From positions 1-44,238 of the forward strand of contig NZ_PEDL01000022.1 in the NCBI RefSeq assembly GCF_002735925.1: a stretch of DNA of 44,238 nt, written 5' to 3'. The notes beneath the pieces were generated by a model. It saw only the letters and a program-made list of their open reading frames with translations, ran no database searches and was not told the DNA's origin. The position numbers and the translations under genes were made by a program. The stretch is from Sporanaerobium hydrogeniformans (GTDB taxonomy: Bacteria; Bacillota; Clostridia; Lachnospirales; Cellulosilyticaceae). This document shows, piece by piece, positions 40,126 through 44,238 of the stretch (the stretch's first letter is position 1; each line of letters begins with the position of its first letter).

Positions 40126-40145
40126 TTACCTAATCGATTAGGTAA
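40126..40145. promoter_or_regulatory. LacI-family operator O1 (perfect 20-bp palindrome)
   Basis: TTACCTAATCGATTAGGTAA is a perfect palindrome with the central CG typical of LacI/GalR operators. It lies 28 bp upstream of the GH51 start, in the leader, where a bound repressor would block transcription. The LacI-family gene at 40324-41370 is the obvious partner. Confidence 0.8.
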
Positions 40146-40155
40146 ACTGTATTTT

Positions 40156-40185
40156 TTATACGAAGCAAACTCTCGCTTCGTATAA
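40156..40185. promoter_or_regulatory. Perfect inverted repeat of unknown role upstream of the GH51 operon
   Basis: TTATACGAAGC (40156-40166 approx.) and GCTTCGTATAA are separated by the 8-nt AAACTCTC. A T run follows only on the plus strand, where no gene precedes it, so it is unlikely to be the terminator of the minus-strand LacI gene. It may be a protein-binding site or a leader hairpin. Confidence 0.5.
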
Positions 40186-40228
40186 TTTTTACCTACATTT
40201 TTTATATATTCAGTTTATTTATATTTGT

Positions 40229-40258
40229 ATCTTAGCACATTTATACTAATTAATTCAA
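40229..40258 (-). promoter_or_regulatory. Candidate promoter of the GH51-ABC-GH127 operon
   Basis: On the minus strand TTGAAT (40258-40253) and TAAGAT (40234-40229) are 18 bp apart. The promoter is flanked by the two operator-like palindromes at 40126-40145 and 40293-40312. Confidence 0.4.
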
Positions 40259-40292
40259 GTTATATTTTAAAATTTATTATTTTTTTGAAAAT

Positions 40293-40312
40293 TAACTGAA
40301 TCGATTAGGTTA
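40293..40312. promoter_or_regulatory. LacI-family operator O2 (imperfect palindrome)
   Basis: TAACTGAATCGATTAGGTTA shares the AATCGATTAGGT core of O1 and is symmetric at 8 of 10 half-site positions. Its centre is 167 bp from that of O1. It lies just 3' of the LacI gene. Confidence 0.65.
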
Positions 40313-40323
40313 CTTTTATTTAC

Positions 40324-41370
40324 CTATAATAGACTTGTAATAGAGGCACGTTCATAAATTTCACAATTTAACAGAATGGGTTTACACTCTGCCATGCTAG
40401 GCATTTTTTGCTGTTTAATTTGTGTAAAAACTAATTCTGCACTTTTGCGTCCCATTTCATTAAGAGGAGGAGCCACACTAGAAAGTGGAGGTGTATAACC
40501 TTCACACCAATCAATGTTATCATATCCGAATAATGAAACATCTTTTCCAATAGTGATACCTTTTTCTAAACAGCGTTTATACACTCCACCAGCTATCCTA
40601 TCACTAAATGCAAATATAGCTGTCACTCCTGCATCAATTAATTCATCTGTATGCCTATAACCATTCTCCCTATCCCATTCTCCATAGCAAACGATCATCT
40701 CATTATAAGGGATATTCTGTTCATGAAGTGCACGTTGATATCCTCTTAATCGCCATTGTGCTGTTATATTAAGTCGTGGACCAGAAATAACCCCTATCTT
40801 TTTATGTTTTTTTTTCAATAGCAATTTAGTTACTTTATAGGCGGCTACCTCATCGTTAAATAATACTGAAGAGTAGATTTGTTCTTTAGGATAACAATAA
40901 GCATATACGAACGGCACATTAATGCGAGAGGGTAAATAAGTAACCTCTCGAGAATGATATCCTACATAAATAATGCCTTCTACCTGCTTTGCTGCCATAT
41001 TACTAATCATCATATTAAACAATTGTTGATGTTTAGGCGTATCTGTAAAGTCATTATTATACCTTTTAAAAAGACGCATATTCGCCAATATAATCTCATA
41101 GTTATTTTCCTCACAGTATTCATCAATCCCATCAACAATCTCTGGTGTGTTGAAAACTGTTAAATCTTCTGTTATAACACCTATACTATTAGTCTTTTGT
41201 TGCTTTAAACTTTTTGCCAAGCTATTAGGACGATAGTGTAAGCTCTCTGCTACCTCAAATATCTCTCGTGTCTTAGCTGGACCTGCAGCCCCTATCCTAC
41301 CATTAAGCACATTTGACACTGTAGCTGTTGATACCCCCACAATTTTAGCTATATCTTTAACTGTAGCCAT
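40324..41370 (-). CDS. LacI-family transcriptional regulator of the GH51/GH127 operon
   Basis: A 348-residue LacI/GalR regulator. The N-terminal HTH reads ATVKDIAKIVGVSTATVSNVLNG, followed by the hinge helix (YRPNSLAKSLK) and a ligand-binding domain with IGVISGPR, AIFAFSDRIAGG and LFGYDNIDWCEGYTPPLSSV. AAGGAG precedes the ATG. It is transcribed in the same direction as the GH51-importer-GH127 genes, and two palindromes with a central CG lie between it and them, so repression of that operon relieved by an arabinose-derived sugar is likely. The HTH recognition residues differ from those of the regulator at 32093-33097, as do the candidate sites. Confidence 0.92.
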   Translation of the reverse strand: MATVKDIAKIVGVSTATVSNVLNGRIGAAGPAKTREIFEVAESLHYRPNSLAKSLKQQKTNSIGVITEDLTVFNTPEIVDGIDEYCEENNYEIILANMRLFKRYNNDFTDTPKHQQLFNMMISNMAAKQVEGIIYVGYHSREVTYLPSRINVPFVYAYCYPKEQIYSSVLFNDEVAAYKVTKLLLKKKHKKIGVISGPRLNITAQWRLRGYQRALHEQNIPYNEMIVCYGEWDRENGYRHTDELIDAGVTAIFAFSDRIAGGVYKRCLEKGITIGKDVSLFGYDNIDWCEGYTPPLSSVAPPLNEMGRKSAELVFTQIKQQKMPSMAECKPILLNCEIYERASITSLL

Positions 41371-41425
41371 ATCTATACTCCTTTTAATCTATTGTATCCA
41401 TCGCAAAAACTACTGATTATGCATC

Positions 41426-41454
41426 ATTATACTACTTTATTTTTAAAATTTACA
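41426..41454 (-). promoter_or_regulatory. Candidate promoter of the second LacI-family gene
   Basis: On the minus strand TGTAAA (41454-41449) and TATAAT (41431-41426) are 17 bp apart, about 56 bp upstream of the regulator start. The -35 is weak. The rest of the 322-bp gap to 41692 holds only the terminator at 41598-41635. Confidence 0.35.
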
Positions 41455-41597
41455 GACTTTAAGTCATTCTCCTCCCTTTTAATTTCCTACTCCCTGCAAG
41501 TAGCCTTTTTATATAACTTGTTACCCCTTCAATAAAGTTAGGCTATCCTAGGCTAATATGCCTCTTCTAATGATTAAATCTATTGTAACATAAACAA

Positions 41598-41635
41598 AAA
41601 AGGTAGAGACTTTTTTTATTTAATCTCTACCTTTT
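41598..41635 (-). terminator. Terminator of the cotJ operon
   Basis: AAAAGGTAGAGA (41598-41609) pairs with TCTCTACCTTTT (41624-41635); on the minus strand a T run follows. It lies 58 bp beyond the cotJC stop. Confidence 0.8.
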
Positions 41636-41692
41636 GAGGTATATTTTCTCTTTAGTTTTGATATAGCTTTCTTAATAGAATGAACTATGGAT

Positions 41693-42289
41693 CTATTTGT
41701 CAAAGGAAGGATTAAAAGCATAGAAATTCTTTTTATTTAAATCATCTTGGAGCATACGTAAACTTTCTCCAAAACGTTGATAGTGTGTAACTTCCCTTGC
41801 CCTTAGGAACTTAATAGGAGCACATACATCAGGATCTTTTATAACGCGCAAAAGATTATCATACGTTGTACGGGCTTTTTGCTCTGCAGCCATGTCTTCA
41901 TGCATATCTGTAATGGGATCTCCTTTAGATTGGAAAGTCATTACACTATAAGGTACGCCACTTGCTGCAACAGGGTATAAACCGGTAGTATGGTCAATAT
42001 AATAAGGAGCAAATCCAGATTTTTCAATTTCATCCATAGATAAATTTCTAGTTAATTGATAAACAATAGCACAAACCATTTCCATATGAGCAAGCTCTTC
42101 AGTTCCTATATCGGTTAATACGCCAATGACATTTTTATTACTCATGGAATAGCGTTGAGATAAATAGCGCATGGATGCACCTAATTCCCCATCTGGTCCT
42201 CCAAATTGACTAATAATAAGCTGAGCCATTTTTGCATCAGGATTGGCGATATTTACTGGAAACTGTAATCTTTTTTCATAATGCCACAT
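41693..42289 (-). CDS. cotJC: Spore coat protein CotJC (manganese catalase-like)
   Basis: A 198-residue protein of the CotJC/Mn-catalase family, found in the inner spore coat of Bacilli and Clostridia. The ferritin-like four-helix bundle carries likely metal ligands in GTEELAHMEMV (Glu and His) and in AAEQKARTTYDNL and REVTHYQRFGE. The start MWHYEKRLQFPVNI is the standard CotJC N-terminus. It follows cotJB by 3 bp. The presence of cotJABC is good evidence for a spore-former. Confidence 0.97.
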   Translation of the reverse strand: MWHYEKRLQFPVNIANPDAKMAQLIISQFGGPDGELGASMRYLSQRYSMSNKNVIGVLTDIGTEELAHMEMVCAIVYQLTRNLSMDEIEKSGFAPYYIDHTTGLYPVAASGVPYSVMTFQSKGDPITDMHEDMAAEQKARTTYDNLLRVIKDPDVCAPIKFLRAREVTHYQRFGESLRMLQDDLNKKNFYAFNPSFDK

Positions 42290-42292
42290 AAC

Positions 42293-42553
42293 TTAATCCT
42301 CCATTTCCCATGGCCAAGGTGAATTAACCCAGGTCCATTCATTACTTTCTTGAACGTCATCTGAAGTAAGTGGTCCAAAATAACGTACATATTCATTTAC
42401 AGCCTGCTTGCTCAATTTTAAGTATTGATTATAAAAGGCTAATGCGTTTTGATCCGTTGGATGTGTATCTAAAAAAAGAACGGTATCAAATAACGCAAAA
42501 TTAATACTACTAATTAAATCTAATAGTTCACTTTGCTGATTTCTTATTGACAT
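42293..42553 (-). CDS. cotJB: Spore coat protein CotJB
   Basis: An 86-residue protein with the CotJB features: an N-terminal helix LLDLISSINFALFDTVLFLDTHP and the C-terminal aromatic stretch WTWVNSPWPWEME. Its start overlaps the 3' end of cotJA by 10 bp, and cotJC follows, as in other spore-formers. Biochemical role is unknown; in Bacillus subtilis the CotJ proteins are assembled together in the coat. Confidence 0.95.
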   Translation of the reverse strand: MSIRNQQSELLDLISSINFALFDTVLFLDTHPTDQNALAFYNQYLKLSKQAVNEYVRYFGPLTSDDVQESNEWTWVNSPWPWEMED

Positions 42554-42798
42554 GCTTTCGTCCCCTTTCCACCATAGAAAGGAAGATCCAATTGTTTAAA
42601 TAGTGTCCCCCTCTTAAAAGCCTCTTTGGGTTCATAAAGGTCTTTCCATTGTTGCCAAGGTACATAAGCCATAGCGATAGGAAGTTCTTGTATTTCTTCG
42701 TTAGCATAGTTGTTACTATATGATGAAGGCATTATATTCATACCCATATTCTCATTAGGAGTTGGGCGATTATAATAAGATTGTCTTCTATTAATCAT
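42544..42798 (-). CDS. cotJA: Spore coat associated protein CotJA
   Basis: An 84-residue protein. The C-terminal half has the CotJA motif MAYVPWQQWKDLYEPKEAFKRGTLFKQLDLPF. The N-terminal 40 residues are Asn/Tyr/Ser-rich and low in complexity. AAAGGAGAA precedes the ATG. First gene of cotJABC, with a sigma-E-like promoter upstream. Confidence 0.95.
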   Translation of the reverse strand: MINRRQSYYNRPTPNENMGMNIMPSSYSNNYANEEIQELPIAMAYVPWQQWKDLYEPKEAFKRGTLFKQLDLPFYGGKGTKACQ

Positions 42799-42865
42799 CT
42801 TTATTCTCCTTTCCTACTTGCTAAAAAATGATAGATTTCATTTTTCTACTGCTTAACACATTAAC

Positions 42866-42894
42866 AATATATGACAATTTTATATAAATGATAC
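42866..42894 (-). promoter_or_regulatory. Candidate sigma-E (mother-cell) promoter of cotJABC
   Basis: On the minus strand GTATCAT (42894-42888) and CATATATT (42873-42866) are 14 bp apart, resembling the sigma-E consensus. Known cotJ operons are sigma-E dependent. The rest of the gap to 43006 shows nothing more that I can name. Confidence 0.4.
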
Positions 42895-43006
42895 TATTTT
42901 TTCATTTTTTGCTAAATTTATTTTGCTTATCTAGTTCGTAAAATAGACATGATTCTCGCCCTTTGAGAAGATTAAATAGTTCCTCAAAACTTATTACATT
43001 GAAGAC

Positions 43007-43045
43007 AAAAGGGTTATGGAATGCCTCTCATTCCATAACCCTTTT
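43007..43045 (-). terminator. Terminator of the rhodanese lipoprotein gene
   Basis: A perfect 17-bp stem (43007-43023 with 43029-43045) with a 5-nt loop, bounded by A and T runs. It lies 23 bp beyond the stop of the rhodanese gene. Confidence 0.85.
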
Positions 43046-43068
43046 AATCGTTTAATAAATCTATTTCT

Positions 43069-43452
43069 TTATTCTTTTACAGTAGCATAAGGCCAATCAA
43101 TAATTCCCCCAAAATCATAAACATGGGTATAGCCCAAATCTACTAGCTTATTTGCCGCATTATTACTTCTTCGCCCACTACGACAATAGATTAAGATACG
43201 TGCATCTTTGTCTGAGATGACCTCTTCTATCTTGGATTCGATCTCATAATCTGGTAGAAGGATGGCATGCTCTATATGCCCTTCATTGTATTCTTCAATT
43301 GTACGTACATCCAAAATAACATCATATTCTTCATCATCTATTATGGCTTTAGCCTCTTGAGCTGTTAATACTTGAAGCTCTTCTGATTGCTTATTGCTAC
43401 AGCCTATAAGCATTACCAGGCTTAAGCCAAGAACTATTATCATTTTTTTCAT
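43069..43452 (-). CDS. Rhodanese-like domain lipoprotein
   Basis: A 127-residue lipoprotein: hydrophobic signal with lipobox LIGC at residues 15-18, then a single rhodanese domain. The DVILDVRTIEEYNEGHI motif and the catalytic loop CRSGRRSNNAA, with the active-site Cys, are intact, followed by YDFGGIIDWPY. The ATG at 43452 is used, with AGGAG eight bases upstream; a GTG three codons earlier is in frame. It may transfer sulfur or handle thiols outside the membrane; no neighbour specifies its substrate. It appears to be a single-gene transcript. Confidence 0.88.
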   Translation of the reverse strand: MKKMIIVLGLSLVMLIGCSNKQSEELQVLTAQEAKAIIDDEEYDVILDVRTIEEYNEGHIEHAILLPDYEIESKIEEVISDKDARILIYCRSGRRSNNAANKLVDLGYTHVYDFGGIIDWPYATVKE

Positions 43453-43525
43453 AACCCCCACTCCTTCTCCTTTGATTTTTATTTAATAAGTATAGACTAT
43501 TTTTTACTTATTATCTGTAATTAAG

Positions 43526-43798
43526 TCACATAGCCATTCTTTTAGAAAAAATCATTCTAAAACTTGTACCTTGTCCCTCTTTACTTTCTACCTTTAATTC
43601 TATATCATGTCTTATAGCAATTTGATAAGCAATGGCTAGACCTAACCCTGTTCCTGTTTTATTACTTTCTATATGTGACTTATAAAACTTTTCAAAGATA
43701 TAAGGAAGCTCCTTATTATGAATGACTTCTTGAGGATAGTGTAAGAAATCTTTGTGGCAAATTTGTGTCTTTTTTAGGTTCTTTCTCTTGCATTTCAA
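43526..43798 (-). pseudogene. 3' remnant of a sensor histidine kinase gene
   Basis: Only the end of an HATPase_c domain is recognisable: ELPYIFEKFYKS, then GTGLGLAIAYQIA (the G2 box) and a terminal VESKEGQGTSFRMIF. These match the last 60 or so residues of HisKA-type kinases. The preceding 25 residues do not resemble a kinase, and the phosphoacceptor, N-box and G1 box are absent. The remnant lies between the rhodanese gene and the rRNA operon, and the break point is near 43715. It is probably the scar of a deletion or rearrangement. I see no ribosome binding site to suggest that it is translated. Confidence 0.75.
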
Positions 43799-43871
43799 AA
43801 AAACAATAACTCATACTAGCTCATCACCCTGTAACTCTATAGAATACGCAGGAATGATCCCATACAAAAAA

Positions 43872-43887
43872 ACACCCTTTCGGGTGT
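43872..43887 (-). terminator. rRNA operon terminator
   Basis: ACACCC (43872-43877) and GGGTGT (43882-43887) enclose a 4-nt loop that reads GAAA on the minus strand, followed there by seven T. It lies about 55 bp beyond the 23S 3' end. Confidence 0.85.
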
Positions 43888-43940
43888 CCTTCTCCTTATA
43901 CTCTCAAAAACAAATACTACAACTTTAACCTTTTATTGTT

Positions 43941-44238
43941 AGGTCAAACCCTCGAACCGTTAGTACTTAGTACCTACATGCATTACTGCACTTACAGCCT
44001 AAGCCTATCTACCTCATAGTCTCTAAGGGGTCTTACTCCATTTCTGGATGGGAAGTCTTATCTTGAGGGGGGCTTCACGCTTAGATGCCTTCAGCGTTTA
44101 TCCCTTCCAGACTTGGCTTCTCTGCTATGCCTTTGGCAAGACAACAGATGCACCAGTGGTCCGTTCATCCCGGTCCTCTCGTACTAAGGACAACTCCTCT
44201 CAAACTTCCTGCGCCCACGACGGATAGGGACCGAACTG
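43941..44238 (-). rRNA. 23S ribosomal RNA, 3' end (partial)
   Basis: The minus strand carries the conserved 3' part of 23S rRNA, including the sarcin-ricin loop AGTACGAGAGGACC (about 44172-44185) and the GGTTCGAGGGTTTGACC 3' end near 43941. The gene continues past the right edge. No 5S gene lies between its end and the terminator. Confidence 0.95.

Noticed and set aside
40156-40185. loxP-like or recombinase site
   Set aside because: The arm-spacer-arm size (about 11-8-11) and CTTCGTATA word recall loxP, but the arms are in the opposite order and no recombinase gene is present.
40156-40185. Rho-independent terminator of the LacI-family gene at 40324-41370
   Set aside because: On the minus strand the stem is followed by A residues and not T, so it lacks the needed U tract.
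43716-43814. A 32-codon minus-strand frame starting at 43814
   Set aside because: Very short, with only a weak upstream GGGTGATG, no similarity I recognise, and it overlaps the kinase remnant in another frame.

Overview
The window looks like a chromosome segment of a low-GC, spore-forming, anaerobic Firmicute (class Clostridia). The evidence is strongly A+T-rich intergenic DNA, purine-rich ribosome binding sites, a cotJABC spore-coat operon, SLH-anchored surface enzymes, YesM/YesN-type two-component systems and lipoprotein sugar-binding proteins. A plant-fibre degrader such as a Cellulosilyticum-like Lachnospirales is a guess, not a demonstrated identity.

Most of the window (about 1-41,400) is a polysaccharide-utilisation region aimed at L-arabinose-containing plant glycans. 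From left to right it holds: (i) the N-terminal 2,006 codons of a giant secreted enzyme with two complete GH43 catalytic domains, minus strand, running off the left edge; (ii) a minus-strand set of response regulator, histidine kinase and YtfQ-like sugar-binding lipoprotein, which resembles the AraPST sugar-sensing systems of Geobacillus; (iii) a divergent plus-strand operon of ABC solute-binding protein, two permeases, a GH36 alpha-galactosidase-like enzyme and a chemoreceptor; (iv) a minus-strand S-layer-anchored enzyme with a GH39-like catalytic domain, interrupted by a frameshift, next to a second YesM/YesN pair; (v) the araA-araB-araD catabolic operon with a divergent LacI-family regulator; (vi) a minus-strand operon of GH51 arabinofuranosidase (also frameshifted), ABC solute-binding protein, two permeases and GH127 beta-L-arabinofuranosidase, preceded by a second LacI-family gene and two LacI-type operators.

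The inferred logic is as follows. Extracellular GH43 and GH39-like enzymes trim arabinan or arabinogalactan. Two ABC importers, both lacking an ATPase gene here, bring in oligosaccharides. Intracellular GH36, GH51 and GH127 enzymes release galactose and alpha- and beta-linked L-arabinofuranose. AraA, AraB and AraD convert L-arabinose to D-xylulose 5-phosphate. Two YesM/YesN systems and two LacI-type repressors would supply regulation.

The right end (41,690-44,238) is unrelated. It holds cotJABC, a rhodanese lipoprotein, the 3' remnant of a histidine kinase gene, and the 3' end of a 23S rRNA gene on the minus strand, followed almost at once by a terminator with no 5S gene in between. I saw no tRNA, CRISPR array, insertion sequence or phage gene.

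The most notable items are the two single-base frameshifts that each separate the catalytic acid/base from the nucleophile of a glycosidase, the orphan binding protein with its own two-component system, the chemoreceptor inside a sugar-uptake operon, and the operator architecture in front of the araA and GH51 operons.
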